A stretch of 38,540 bases of DNA, taken from Pseudonocardia sp. GTDB taxonomy: Bacteria > Actinomycetota > Actinomycetes > Mycobacteriales > Pseudonocardiaceae. Location: the NCBI RefSeq assembly GCF_025965585.1, contig NZ_JAOPWR010000466.1, forward strand, positions 1-38,540, written 5' to 3'. The position numbers and the translations under genes are program-made. Positions within the stretch are counted from its first letter, which is position 1, and the number at the start of each line of letters is the position of its first letter. Shown piece by piece: positions 24,698 to 38,290 of the stretch. The notes under the pieces are model-generated. The model saw only the letters and a program-made list of their open reading frames with translations. It was not told where the DNA came from and did no database searches.

Positions 24698-26836
24698 TCA
24701 GCCGAGGGCGCGGAACTCGTCGCCCTCCAGGACGAGCACGCGGGCCGTGGGGATGTCGAAGAACAGGCCCAGGAGCTCCGTCCGTACCCCGTGGTCGCGC
24801 AGGACGTCCAGCTGCAGGGCGACGTTGACCATCGCCAGCGCCTCCGCATCCCCGAAGCCCGCTGCGAGCGCCGAGCGGCCCACCGGGTGCCCGGCGTGGA
24901 AGGCCTCCACGCTGGGCGCCCCGCTGCGCAGCCAGTCGCCGAGCGCGCCGTCGACCCCGCCGCCCAGCAGCCCGCGCATCGCGCCGCAGCCCGAGTGCCC
25001 ACAGACGGCGACGACCGGCACGTCCAGCACCGTGGTCGCGTACTGCACCGCCGCCCGGACGGACGTGCCCGCGACCATGTTGCCGACGTTCTGGACGGTG
25101 AACAGGTCACCGGGACCGCTGTGCGTGATCACGTTGGGCACCACGCGCGAGTCGGCGCAGGCCAGCAGCAGGCCCGACGGCGCCTGGCCCGCGGCCAGCT
25201 CCCGGAACACCGGACGCATCAGGGGCGCCGCGTCGGAGTGGTAGGCCGCGACGCCCGCCAGCACCGGCTGGACCGGCCCCGCCTCGCTCTTCTGCCAGTG
25301 CGACCACGTGGCGTACCGGCCACGCCGCGACGGTCCCGTGGCACCGGGCTCGGACACCTCGACCGTCGTCCCGTCGGCGCGGTGCCGGGCGGTCCAGGCC
25401 TCGAGCTGGTCGTACGCGGTGTGGTCGAGGTAGTCGACGACGAGCTCGACGCGCGCAGGCGCGCCGGCCGGCACGCGGGACAGCACCCGCGACAGCGTCG
25501 GCACGGCCAGGAAGCTGAGCATGCCCTCGACCACCAGGCGGTACGGCTCGCCGTCCCGGTCGGGTTCCTCCAGGCGCACCTCGGCGCGGATCACGCGGCT
25601 CAGCATCATCAGCCCGGCCACGGCCAGCCCGACGCCCACGCCCTCGATCAGGCCGAGCACCAGCACGCCGGCCACCGTCACGAGATAGATCGGCAGCTCC
25701 CCGTGCTGCGAGGCGGTGCGCATGTCGACGGGCCTGACCAGCTGCAGACCGATCACGACGAGCAGGCCGGCCAGCGCCGCGAGCGGCACGAGCTCCACCA
25801 GCCCGACGAGCGCGATCGCGAACACCGCGACCCACACGCCGTGCAGCACCGCCGACGCGCGCGTGCGCGCCCCGGCCGCCACGTTGGCCGAGCTGCGAAC
25901 GATCACACCGGTCACGGGCAGGCCGCCGAGCAGGCCGGAGACGCTGTTGGCGGCGCCCTGGCCGAGGAGCTCGCGGTCGGGGTCGGTGGGCGGGGTCTGC
26001 CGGCCGTCCGGGCCGCGCATGCGGTCGACGGCCACGGCGGAGAGCAGGCTCTCGACGCCGGCCACCAGCGCGACGGTCAGCACGCCGCCGGCGATGGCCG
26101 CCCACTCGCCGTCGGGCAGCAGGGTGGGCAGGGTGATCGCGTCGAGCAGGCCGCCGGGCAGGTCGACCCGCGGCACGTCGATGAGCGCGACGGCCAGCAG
26201 CGTCCCGACGACGACGGCCACCAGCGGTCCCGGCACCACCCGTACCTGCTTCGGGAGCCGCGGCCACAGCACCAGCAGGGCGATCGTCAGCACACCCACC
26301 GCGAGCGCGGCCGGGTTCAGTCCGGCGATCTGCCCGGGGAGCAGCAGCAGGCTGTCGATGACCCCGGTCGGCGGGTCGCCGCCCAGCACGACATGGATCT
26401 GGGCGAGCGCGATGGTCAGGCCGATGCCGGCGAGCATCCCGCGCACGACGGCGGGCGGGACGGCCTGGGTGAAGCGGGCCACGCGGAGCAGCCCGAACGC
26501 GATCTGCAGCAGGCCCGCGCCGATCGTGATCAGACAGGTGACCTGCCAGCCGAACCGCCCGATGAGCTCGGCCACCACGACCGTCAGGCCGGCAGCAGGC
26601 CCGCTGACCTGCAACGGCGAGCCCCCGAGAAGGCCGGCGACGACACCGCCGACCACCGCGGCGATGAGCCCGGCCATGATCGGCGCGCCGGACGCGAGCG
26701 CGATGCCGAGCGACAGCGGCACCGACACGAGGAACACGACGAGCGACGCGCTGATGTCGGCGCGCCACCGCCCGGCGGTGGGCGGGGCGTGCTGGGTCGG
26801 CTGGCCGTCGGCCGGGCGGGCGGGGGACAAAGTCAT
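24698..26836 (-). CDS. SulP family anion transporter - STAS - beta-carbonic anhydrase fusion
   Basis: N-terminal SulP TM domain (ADISASLVVFLVSVPLSLGIALASGAPIMAGLIAAVVGGVVAGLLGGSPLQVSGPAAGLTVVV); C-terminal beta-CA signatures LLLACADSRVVPN and VAVCGHSGCGAMRGLL. Confidence 0.93.
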   Translation of the reverse strand: MTLSPARPADGQPTQHAPPTAGRWRADISASLVVFLVSVPLSLGIALASGAPIMAGLIAAVVGGVVAGLLGGSPLQVSGPAAGLTVVVAELIGRFGWQVTCLITIGAGLLQIAFGLLRVARFTQAVPPAVVRGMLAGIGLTIALAQIHVVLGGDPPTGVIDSLLLLPGQIAGLNPAALAVGVLTIALLVLWPRLPKQVRVVPGPLVAVVVGTLLAVALIDVPRVDLPGGLLDAITLPTLLPDGEWAAIAGGVLTVALVAGVESLLSAVAVDRMRGPDGRQTPPTDPDRELLGQGAANSVSGLLGGLPVTGVIVRSSANVAAGARTRASAVLHGVWVAVFAIALVGLVELVPLAALAGLLVVIGLQLVRPVDMRTASQHGELPIYLVTVAGVLVLGLIEGVGVGLAVAGLMMLSRVIRAEVRLEEPDRDGEPYRLVVEGMLSFLAVPTLSRVLSRVPAGAPARVELVVDYLDHTAYDQLEAWTARHRADGTTVEVSEPGATGPSRRGRYATWSHWQKSEAGPVQPVLAGVAAYHSDAAPLMRPVFRELAAGQAPSGLLLACADSRVVPNVITHSGPGDLFTVQNVGNMVAGTSVRAAVQYATTVLDVPVVAVCGHSGCGAMRGLLGGGVDGALGDWLRSGAPSVEAFHAGHPVGRSALAAGFGDAEALAMVNVALQLDVLRDHGVRTELLGLFFDIPTARVLVLEGDEFRALG

Positions 26837-27118
26837 GATCAGCTCCGGGGCAGGGTCGACTGTGCGGGCACCTCGCTGCACCGCGACGGGCCAACGTGCG
26901 GCCGGCCCTGCCCGTTCCGTCCGTTTTGGGCCGTCCGGCCTGGCCACCCTGCGTTCACGTTCGTCTGATCGGGACCATCGTCGCTGGTCGTCGGACCGCG
27001 CATCCGGGCCGACGCTCCACAAGCTCCCGTCCTGGCGGCACCGACGTGTCACACGCACGAGTGATCCGCCGTGCGGCTCCTCACAGTCGTGCGCCGCCGC
27101 TCGGCGCCACACCCCGCG

Positions 27119-28396
27119 TCACCCCGCCGCTGCGGCCGCGAGCACGCCCCGCGTGATCGTCGCGATCTCGTCGGCGGTGCAGACGTAGGGCGGCATCGTG
27201 TAGACGAGGTCCCGGAACGGCCGCAGCCACACCCCGGCCTCGACGGCGGCGGCGGTGGCCGCGGCCATGTCGATCTCGTGGTCGAGCTGCACCACCCCGA
27301 TCGCGCCCAGCACCCGCACGTCCGCGACCCCGGGCAGCGCCCTCGCCGGAGCGAGGCCGTCCTTCAGCGCCGCCTCGATCCCGCGCACCTCGGCGCGCCA
27401 GTCGCGCTCCTGCAGCAGCCCCACGGACGCCGCGGCGACGGCCGCCGCCAGGGGGTTCCCCATGAAGGTCGGCCCGTGCATCAGGACGCCCGCCTCGCCG
27501 TCGGAGATGCCGCGGGCCACCTCGGTCGTGCACAGGGTGGCCGCCATCGTGAGGTAGCCACCGGTCAGCGCCTTGCCGACGCACATCACGTCGGGCGCGA
27601 TGCCGGCGTGGTCGGCGGCGAACATCTCCCCCGTCCGCCCGAAGCCCGTGGCGATCTCGTCGAACACGAGCAGCACGTCGTTGGCAAGACACAGCTCGCG
27701 CAGCACGTGCAGGTAGCGGGGGTCGTGGAAGCGCATGCCGCCGGCGCCCTGCACGACCGGTTCGACGATCACCGCGGCGAGCTCGTCGGCGTGGGTCTCC
27801 ACGAGCTCCGCGAGCTCGGCGACGTACGCGGTCTCGAACGCGCGCGGCGGGGCGGGGGCGAACAGCTGCTGCGGCAGCACGTCGCGCCAGAGGGAGTGCA
27901 TGCCGCCGTCGGGGTCGCAGATGCTCATCGCGCCGAACGTGTCGCCGTGGTAGCCGCCGCGCCACGTCATCAGCCGGTGCTTCTCCGGACGCCCGCGCGA
28001 GCGCTGGTACTGCAGGCACATCTTGATCGCGACCTCGACCGACACCGACCCGGAGTCGGCGAGGAACACGTGCTCCATCCCGGCGGGCGTGACCTCGACG
28101 AGCAGCCGGGCCAGGTCCACGGCCGGCCCGTGGGTGAGGCCGCCGAACATCACGTGGCTCATCACGCCGAGCTGGTCGCGCACGGCGGCGTCGAGCACGG
28201 GGTGGCGGTAGCCGTGGATGGCCGCCCACCACGACGACATGGCGTCGACGAGCTCGCGCCCGTCGTCGAGCCGCAGGCGCACACCCTGCGCCGACTCCAC
28301 CACCAGCGGGGCCACCACCCCGGGCATCGGGGCGTAGGGATGCCAGACGTGGGCCCGGTCGGCGTCTCGAAGCGTCGCAGTGCTGAGGTCGCCCAT
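27119..28396 (-). CDS. bioA: Adenosylmethionine-8-amino-7-oxononanoate aminotransferase
   Basis: [12 protein letters not shown]...[19 protein letters not shown]...[22 protein letters not shown]...[18 protein letters not shown]. Confidence 0.95.
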   Translation of the reverse strand: MGDLSTATLRDADRAHVWHPYAPMPGVVAPLVVESAQGVRLRLDDGRELVDAMSSWWAAIHGYRHPVLDAAVRDQLGVMSHVMFGGLTHGPAVDLARLLVEVTPAGMEHVFLADSGSVSVEVAIKMCLQYQRSRGRPEKHRLMTWRGGYHGDTFGAMSICDPDGGMHSLWRDVLPQQLFAPAPPRAFETAYVAELAELVETHADELAAVIVEPVVQGAGGMRFHDPRYLHVLRELCLANDVLLVFDEIATGFGRTGEMFAADHAGIAPDVMCVGKALTGGYLTMAATLCTTEVARGISDGEAGVLMHGPTFMGNPLAAAVAAASVGLLQERDWRAEVRGIEAALKDGLAPARALPGVADVRVLGAIGVVQLDHEIDMAAATAAAVEAGVWLRPFRDLVYTMPPYVCTADEIATITRGVLAAAAAG

Positions 28397-28448
28397 GATT
28401 CGCGAGCCTAACGATGGATCCGACCCCGTCCGACTAGGCTGGGAGGCC

Positions 28449-29309
28449 ATGTCCGCCGCCGAGTCCCTGACCCCCCATCCCGCGCTGTCCCGGCGCCGGG
28501 AGCTGGGGGCCACGAGCGCGCGGTCGCTGCTGCTCACGGTGCTCGGCGAGTTCGTGCTCCCCCGCGGTGAGCCGGTGTGGACGCAGGTGCTCATCGACGT
28601 GCTCGGCCTGCTCGACGTGGAGAACAAGTCGGCCCGCCAGGCCCTCGCCCGCACCGCCGCCGAGGGGCTGCTGGTCTCCGACCGCTCGGGCCGACGCGTG
28701 CGCTGGTCGCTCACCGACCAGGGCGTGCGGCTGCTGTCGGACGGCGCCGCGCGCATCTACGGCTTCGGCGCCGCGTCCCGGCCGTGGGACGGGCGCTGGC
28801 TCGTGCTGCTCGTCAGCGTGCCCGAGGCGCGCCGGCAGCTGCGCCACCGCCTGCGCACCCGGCTCGCGTGGGCCGGGCTCGGCTCCCCCGCCCCCGGCGT
28901 CTGGGTCACCCCCGACCCCGGCAAGCAGGACGAGGCCGCGGGCGTGGTGGCCGACCTCGAGCTGACCGAGGTCACCAGCTCGTTCGTCGGGCCGTTCGGC
29001 GACATCGGCCGCCAGCACGCCGTGGTGGAGCAGGCCTGGGACCTCGCCGATGTGGAGGAGGCGTACGAGGAGTTCCTCGTGTCCTTCGCCGACGCCGCGC
29101 CCGCAACCCCCGCCGAGGTGCTGGCCCACCAGATCCACCTCGTGCACGCCTGGCGCCGCTTCCCGTTCCTCGACCCCAAGCTGCCCGCCGAGCTGCTGCC
29201 CGAGCGCTGGGCCGGCACCCGCGCCGCGGAGCTGTTCGACACCCTGCACAGCCGGTGGGAGAAGCAGGCCCGTCAGCACTGGCAGCATCTGGTGGGCACG
29301 GCCCGCTGA
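28449..29309 (+). CDS. PaaX family transcriptional regulator
   Basis: [74 protein letters not shown]...[43 protein letters not shown]. Confidence 0.88.
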   Translation: MSAAESLTPHPALSRRRELGATSARSLLLTVLGEFVLPRGEPVWTQVLIDVLGLLDVENKSARQALARTAAEGLLVSDRSGRRVRWSLTDQGVRLLSDGAARIYGFGAASRPWDGRWLVLLVSVPEARRQLRHRLRTRLAWAGLGSPAPGVWVTPDPGKQDEAAGVVADLELTEVTSSFVGPFGDIGRQHAVVEQAWDLADVEEAYEEFLVSFADAAPATPAEVLAHQIHLVHAWRRFPFLDPKLPAELLPERWAGTRAAELFDTLHSRWEKQARQHWQHLVGTAR

Positions 29310-29597
29310 TCCGCCGTCAGCCGGGACTGCCGGCGAAGGGACGCAGCCGACGGCCCAGCTCGAACGCCGGTCCCACCTGCACCCCGGACGCGAAGGCCGC
29401 CGACCCCGCCGACAACCAGCTGGCCCCTCCGCTGCCCCACCCGGGTTCCCGAGCAGACGGACAGCGTCACCGCGTTCATCAGGCCGAGCCGCGCCAGGCG
29501 AACCGCAGGGCTCGCCCCTCCGGTTCGGGGTAGGACACCCGCGCGGGGGCCGGTGCTGGGCACAGCGCGAGCTGCGGGAGGGCCAGAGCGAGACGCT

Positions 29598-33164
<3,567 letters not shown>

Positions 33165-33534
33165 CGGGGTGGAAAGCTCCCTTCCGGCGCGGCCCGCGGG
33201 GCTGCGCACGTACGCCTGTACATCGCGCGGCGACCGGCCCGGGAACCGCACCCCGCGATGGGGACGAACCGGATCGGCGGCGCCGCTGGACGGCCAAGAT
33301 TAACCCTGGCCACCGACAGTTCCCGGCACCCGGGTGGGCAAGCGCCGAACGCGCTGCTCACCCCGTCGGGCGGCGTGTCGGTCCGGATCCGACGAGCCGG
33401 GACGGCGTCCCGGGGACGACCACACCATGATCCTCGGCCGGGTGCGCGGACGGCCACATGCGGCCGGGAACGCACCGGAACGGTGATCATGGCCGAGGCC
33501 CGGTGGCGGTGCGGGCGGTCCTAGACTCCGGCCG

Positions 33535-34425
33535 GTGACCGCGCGCTCGCCCTACGCCTCGCTCGTCGGGAGGATGCCGGTGCGCCGCGAGGAGCGGGAG
33601 CTCCGGGGCGGGACCACCCGGACCTGGACCTACGGCCCCGACGACGCCGCCGGCACGATCGTCTTCCTGCACGGCCTGCGCGGCGACCACCACGGGCTCG
33701 AGCCGATCGTCGCCCATCTGGACGGCGTGCGGGTCGTGGTGCCCGACCTGCCCGGGTTCGGGGAGTCGCCACCGCTCCCCCACGACGCCCACGACATCGC
33801 CGGCTACGCGTCCTGGACCGGCGACCTGCTCGAGTCCCACAGCGCTGAGTACGGCGGCGACGTCGTGCTCGCCGGCCACTCCTTCGGCTCGGTCATCGCC
33901 GCCGCCGCGCTGGCGGGAGGGGCCCGCGCGAGCCGGCTGGTGCTCGTCAACCCGATCGCGGCGTCGGCGCTGGCCGGGCCGCGGCAGGGCATGACGAAGC
34001 TGACCGTGATCTACCACCGGGCCGCCGCCGCGCTGCCCGAGCGGGCGGGCACGGCGCTGCTGCGCAACCCGTTGGTCACGCGCATCGCCAGCGTCGCGAT
34101 GGTGACCACGCCGGACCGCGCGCTGCGCGGCTGGATCCACGCCGAGCACGACCGGTACTTCTCGACGTTCGCCGACCGTCGCGTGCTGCTGGAGGCGTTC
34201 CACGCGTCGATCGGGCACGACGTCGCCGAGTCCGCCGCCGAGGTCGCCGTGCCGACGCTGCTGGTGGTGGCCGAGCGCGACGACATCGCCCCGCCCGCGT
34301 CCCAGCACGCGCTCGTGGACCGCTTCCCCGATGCCCGGCTGGTGATGGTCCCCGGCGCGGGCCACCTCGCCCACTACGAGGCACCGGCCGCCGTGGCCGC
34401 GGCGATCACGGGGTTCCTCGCGTGA
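33535..34425 (+). CDS. Alpha/beta hydrolase
   Basis: GTIVFLHGLRGDHHGLEPIVAHL...VVPDLPGFGESPPLP...VVLAGHSFGSVIAAAA; TAGACT -10 at 33522 fits leaderless GTG. Confidence 0.9.
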   Translation: MTARSPYASLVGRMPVRREERELRGGTTRTWTYGPDDAAGTIVFLHGLRGDHHGLEPIVAHLDGVRVVVPDLPGFGESPPLPHDAHDIAGYASWTGDLLESHSAEYGGDVVLAGHSFGSVIAAAALAGGARASRLVLVNPIAASALAGPRQGMTKLTVIYHRAAAALPERAGTALLRNPLVTRIASVAMVTTPDRALRGWIHAEHDRYFSTFADRRVLLEAFHASIGHDVAESAAEVAVPTLLVVAERDDIAPPASQHALVDRFPDARLVMVPGAGHLAHYEAPAAVAAAITGFLA

Positions 34426-35525
34426 GGCGGATCCTGGTCGACTGCCGCTACACCACCGTCCCGCAGCACAACGGCATCAGCCGCTACACCGCGGGACTCG
34501 TGGCCGCCCTGGGCGAGCTGGTGACCGAGCGGAGCGCAGGCGGAGCGCGCATCGGCACCGTCGAGATGCTGGTCAACGACCGGCGCCAGCTCGCCCAGCT
34601 TCCCGACCTGCCCTGGCACCTCGTCAGCGGCCCCACGAGCGTGCTGGAGCCGCTGGTGGCCCGGCAGGTCAACAGGCTCGGCCCGGACGTGGTGTTCTCC
34701 CCCATGCAGACGATGGGCACGTGGGGGCGCCGCTACCCGCTGGTCCTGACGCTGCACGACCTCATCTACTACCGTCACCCCACGCCGCCGCCGGAGTTCG
34801 CGGCACCGATCCGGGCGCTGTGGCGGCTCTACCACCTGGCGTGGTGGCCGCAGCGGCTGCTGCTCAACCGCGCCGACGCCGTCGCCACCGTCTCCGACAC
34901 CACGGCGGCGCTGATGGCCGAGCACCACCTCACGCGGCGGCCGGTCACGGTGGTGCCCAACGCCCCCGACCCCGTCCCGGACGACTCGCGCCTGCCCCGG
35001 ACGAACGCGCTCGTCTACATGGGCTCGTTCATGCCCTACAAGAACGTGGATGTGCTGGCACGCGTCATGGGCGGGCTGCCCGACCACGAGCTGCACCTCA
35101 TGAGCCGCGTCCCGCCCGGTGAGCGCGAACGCCTCACCGCACTGGCCCACGGGGGGCGGCTGGTGTTCCACGACGGCGCCGACGACGCCGCCTACCGCGA
35201 GGTGCTGCGCGGGGCGACGGCGCTGGTGTCGGCGTCGGGCGACGAGGGCTTCGGGATCCCCCTGGTGGAGGCGATGGGCGTCGGCACACCGGTGGTGGTG
35301 AGCGACATCCCCGTGTTCCGCGAGGTGGGAGGGACGGCGGCCACCTACGTGGCCCGGGGCGACGTGAACGGGTTCCTCCGCGCGATCCACGACCTCGCCA
35401 CCCCGGGCCGCTGGGAGGAGCGCTCCGCCGCGGCACGGGAGCGGGCCGCCCACTACAGCTGGGAGCGCTCGGCCCGCATCCTGCTGGCACTCCTGGAGCG
35501 GGTGGCCGCGGACCGCTCGACCTGA
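34422..35525 (+). CDS. Glycosyltransferase family 1 (GT4-like)
   Basis: GISRYTAGLVAALGEL...SASGDEGFGIPLVEAMGVGTPVVVSDIPVFREVGG; GTGA overlap with hydrolase. Confidence 0.9.
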   Translation: MRRILVDCRYTTVPQHNGISRYTAGLVAALGELVTERSAGGARIGTVEMLVNDRRQLAQLPDLPWHLVSGPTSVLEPLVARQVNRLGPDVVFSPMQTMGTWGRRYPLVLTLHDLIYYRHPTPPPEFAAPIRALWRLYHLAWWPQRLLLNRADAVATVSDTTAALMAEHHLTRRPVTVVPNAPDPVPDDSRLPRTNALVYMGSFMPYKNVDVLARVMGGLPDHELHLMSRVPPGERERLTALAHGGRLVFHDGADDAAYREVLRGATALVSASGDEGFGIPLVEAMGVGTPVVVSDIPVFREVGGTAATYVARGDVNGFLRAIHDLATPGRWEERSAAARERAAHYSWERSARILLALLERVAADRST

Positions 35526-35692
35526 TCGCTCCCCGGCCGAACAGGACGGCCCCCCGCGAGGCCGCTGACGCGCGGCGGACGCTGATCGTGCCCACTCCAC
35601 CCGAGCAGCCGTCAGGGGTGATCGCCGGGAGCCGCCCAGGAGCGCCCGGCGAGGACCGTGGTGTGCGGTCCGAACGATCATCGAGGGGAGCG

Positions 35693-36883
35693 TCAGGCCG
35701 CCCGGCGCAGCTCCACGCGGCGGCGGTCGGCCAGGCGCCGGTAGAGGTCCTCGAACGTGTCGAGGGTGGCGCCGATGGCGTGCTCGGCCACGATGTCCAG
35801 GCTCGCGTGTCCCATCCGGCGCCGCAGCGCCGGGTCGGCGAGCAGCGCCGTCAGGCGGGTGGTGAGCTCGGGGACGTCGCCAGGGGTGTAGAGCCAGCCG
35901 TTGCGCCCCGGCCGGACCAGGTGCGGCAGGGCCATCGCGTCGGCGGCCACCACGGGGGTGCCGGAGGCCATCGCCTCGAGGGTGGCCAGGCTCTGCAGCT
36001 CCGCGATGCCCGGCATGCAGAACACGGACGCGTGTGCGTAGGCCTCGAGCAGCTCGTCCTCGGAGACGAACCCGCGGAACCGCACGCGATGGCCGATGCC
36101 GAGGCTCTCGACCAGCCCCGTCCACGTGCCGCGCTCGGGCCCGTCGCCGACCAGCTCCAGCGCGGCCGGCACGTGCGCGGGCAGCGCCGCCATCGCCCGG
36201 ATCAGCTCGTCGACGCGCTTCTCCTGGTCCATCCGCCCCACGAACAGCACCGTCGGAACGGCGCCGGGCTCCTCCGGGGCGGCGTGGTACCGCTCGGCGT
36301 CGATGCCGCACGAGACGGGGAACGCGTCGCGCAGCCCGGCCGCGCTCTGGAGCAGCTCCACCGCACGGGGTGTGGGGGCGGTGACGGCATCGGCCTTGCC
36401 GAACACGCGCCCGAGGTCCCTCCACGCGATGCGGTAGCCGATGCGCTGCAGCGGGCGAGGGATCGGGGCGTGCGCGGCGAGGTTCTCCGGCATGAAGTGG
36501 TTGGTGGCCACGAGCGGGCGGCCGGTGCGGCTGGCCGCGTTGACGATGCCGCGGCCGACCACCATGTGCGCCTGCGAGTGCACGACGTCGGGGTCGATCT
36601 CCTCCAACAGCGCGGCGGTGGCCGGGAGGCACTCCCAGGGCATGCAGACCTGGAAGTCCGAGCGCATGAAGTACCGGTGCGAGCGGACACCGTGCACCGT
36701 GACGCCGTCGGTGACCGTCTTGCTGGGGGGCCCGGTGGGCGACGGGGCGACGACGTGGATCTCGTGTCCGCGCCCGGCGAGGCCGATGGCCAGCCGCTCG
36801 GCGAAACGGGCAGCGCCGTTCACGTCGGGCGGGTAGGTCTCGGCACCGATGAGGATGCGCAGCGGCTTTCCGGAACGGGGCAT
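35693..36883 (-). CDS. Glycosyltransferase family 1 (GT4-like, PimB/mannosyltransferase-like)
   Basis: LRILIGAETYPPDVNGAARFAERLAIGLAGRGHEIHVVAP...VLFVGRMDQEKRVDELIRAMAAL...LQSLATLEAMASGTPVVAADAMALPHLV. Confidence 0.92.
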   Translation of the reverse strand: MPRSGKPLRILIGAETYPPDVNGAARFAERLAIGLAGRGHEIHVVAPSPTGPPSKTVTDGVTVHGVRSHRYFMRSDFQVCMPWECLPATAALLEEIDPDVVHSQAHMVVGRGIVNAASRTGRPLVATNHFMPENLAAHAPIPRPLQRIGYRIAWRDLGRVFGKADAVTAPTPRAVELLQSAAGLRDAFPVSCGIDAERYHAAPEEPGAVPTVLFVGRMDQEKRVDELIRAMAALPAHVPAALELVGDGPERGTWTGLVESLGIGHRVRFRGFVSEDELLEAYAHASVFCMPGIAELQSLATLEAMASGTPVVAADAMALPHLVRPGRNGWLYTPGDVPELTTRLTALLADPALRRRMGHASLDIVAEHAIGATLDTFEDLYRRLADRRRVELRRAA

Positions 36884-36897
36884 CACAGGAGGGGTTC

Positions 36898-36911
36898 CTC
36901 TCAGATGAGAG
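36898..36911. promoter_or_regulatory. Palindrome CTCTCAGATGAGAG upstream of GT1
   Basis: 6-bp perfect arms with 2-nt centre, overlapping a TACTCT -10-like box on the minus strand, 14 nt upstream of ATG. Confidence 0.45.
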
Positions 36912-36933
36912 TAGGGACCACGCGGTGCTGGGG

Positions 36934-37920
36934 TCACCGGCGGTGGATGAGGTCCGACCGCCACGACGACAGGGTGGCGAGGACACGGCTCTCCGAGGCG
37001 TCGCTCGGGTTCTCGGCGCGACGGGCCGCGGCATCGGGGTGGTGACGGGCGAGTGCGAGCACACCGATCGCGGCGACGAGGCCGGCGAACACCAGGAGCA
37101 ACCAGGTGCCGGTGGGCGTGTGCGCACCCTCACCGAGCAGGAAGATGCCGAGCAGCACGGCCACGATGGGGTCCACCACGGTGAGGCACGCGACGACGAC
37201 CTCGGGTGGGCCGGAGGCGAAGGCCTGCTGCACCAGCCAGCCCCCCACGACCACTGCGGCCACGACACCGAACACGGCGGCGATGACGGCGGGGTCGAGC
37301 ACCTCGCTCTCGCCGGAGGTCACGGTCTGGGACACCGCCCGGACCAGCGCCGACACCAGCCCGAACGCGACGGCCCCGGCCATGGCGCAGGCAACGCACC
37401 GCATCCAGCCGTTCCGGGCGTAGCCCAGCGTGGCGAGCAGCAGCACGACGCCTGCGACGACGACGCCCGCCGACAGCGTGGCCCCGTTGGGCGCCGGGGT
37501 GCTCACGGCGGTGCCCGCCGCGGTGCCGACGAACAGCGCGACGCCCGCCACGCAGACGGCGACGCCGAGGAGGACGCCGCCCGACGGCCTGCGGTGGGTG
37601 CGGAACGCCGTCAGCACGACGGCGATCGGCACGGCCAGGACGCCGACGGGCTGCACGACCGACAGCGGGGCCAGCACGAGCGCCATCGCGTGGATCGTGG
37701 AGCCGCCGGCCGCCAGTCCGAGTCCGAGCAGCCAGCCCGGGCGCTTGCTGACGTCGCGCATGCCGCGCAGCGACAGTGCGTCGCCCGAGGTGTCGTCGAC
37801 GCAGGTGCCGGACCGGGCGGCCACCGCGCGGTGCTGCAGCACGGCGGCCGCGGCGAAGCCGAACGACGCCACCACGGCGAGGCCGATGGCGAGGGCGGGC
37901 GCATGGGTGAGGGAGCTCAT
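36934..37920 (-). CDS. DMT (EamA-like) family transporter
   Basis: About 9-10 hydrophobic segments; IHAMALVLAPLSVVQPVGVLAVPIAVVLTA and VVACLTVVDPIVAVLLGIFLLGEGAHTPTGTWLLLVFAGLVAAIGVLALA repeats. Confidence 0.88.
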   Translation of the reverse strand: MSSLTHAPALAIGLAVVASFGFAAAAVLQHRAVAARSGTCVDDTSGDALSLRGMRDVSKRPGWLLGLGLAAGGSTIHAMALVLAPLSVVQPVGVLAVPIAVVLTAFRTHRRPSGGVLLGVAVCVAGVALFVGTAAGTAVSTPAPNGATLSAGVVVAGVVLLLATLGYARNGWMRCVACAMAGAVAFGLVSALVRAVSQTVTSGESEVLDPAVIAAVFGVVAAVVVGGWLVQQAFASGPPEVVVACLTVVDPIVAVLLGIFLLGEGAHTPTGTWLLLVFAGLVAAIGVLALARHHPDAAARRAENPSDASESRVLATLSSWRSDLIHRR

Positions 37921-38160
37921 GCCGAACATCCGAGGTCGGTGGGCCGGCCGTCGAGGGTGCCGGTGGCAGCGCGGGCCCGGTTCCGGGCACCGTCGAGGGC
38001 GAGCCGGGCGGCCCGGGCGGCGGCGTGCGGAACCGACATCACTGCCGTAGAGGAAACACCGTCCACCCCACCGAGGAGGGAAAATCCCGATGACGTGCCG
38101 ATAACGATCAGAGCATGACTGAGGGAGCGGGCATCGGTCGTCTCCCCGGTCGTCGTCATG
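37917..38160 (-). CDS. Small hypothetical protein upstream of DMT transporter
   Basis: MTTTGETTDARSLSHALIVIGTSSGFSLLGGVDG...PTDLGCSA; ATGA overlap with transporter start; no recognised family, start uncertain. Confidence 0.3.
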
Positions 38161-38201
38161 CGTCCACGGTGCCAGCCCGCGGCTGAGACGAACATCAGGA
38201 T

Positions 38202-38223
38202 CCCCACCCAACCCATGGTGGGG
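38202..38223. repeat. Inverted repeat CCCCACC-N8-GGTGGGG followed by GGGAAACCCTGAG
   Basis: Arms 38202-38208 and 38217-38223 are perfectly complementary; adjacent to the 5' side of the small ORF/DMT unit. Confidence 0.55.
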
Positions 38224-38290
38224 GAAACCCTGAGACCGGCAGTGGTGGTTCTACCCGGGTGGGTGGACACGGTCGCATCACGATCGGTGC

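Noticed and set aside
24347-26968. 873-aa plus-strand ORF and other long antisense ORFs (e.g. 15758-17491, 14719-16398)
   Set aside because: They lie opposite clearly identified genes and consist of low-complexity His/Arg/Gln/Gly translations expected from GC-rich codon bias.
33535-34425. Alpha/beta hydrolase as BioH for pimeloyl synthesis
   Set aside because: Separated from bio genes by dnaE, forms a unit with a glycosyltransferase, and generic hydrolase motifs do not specify BioH.
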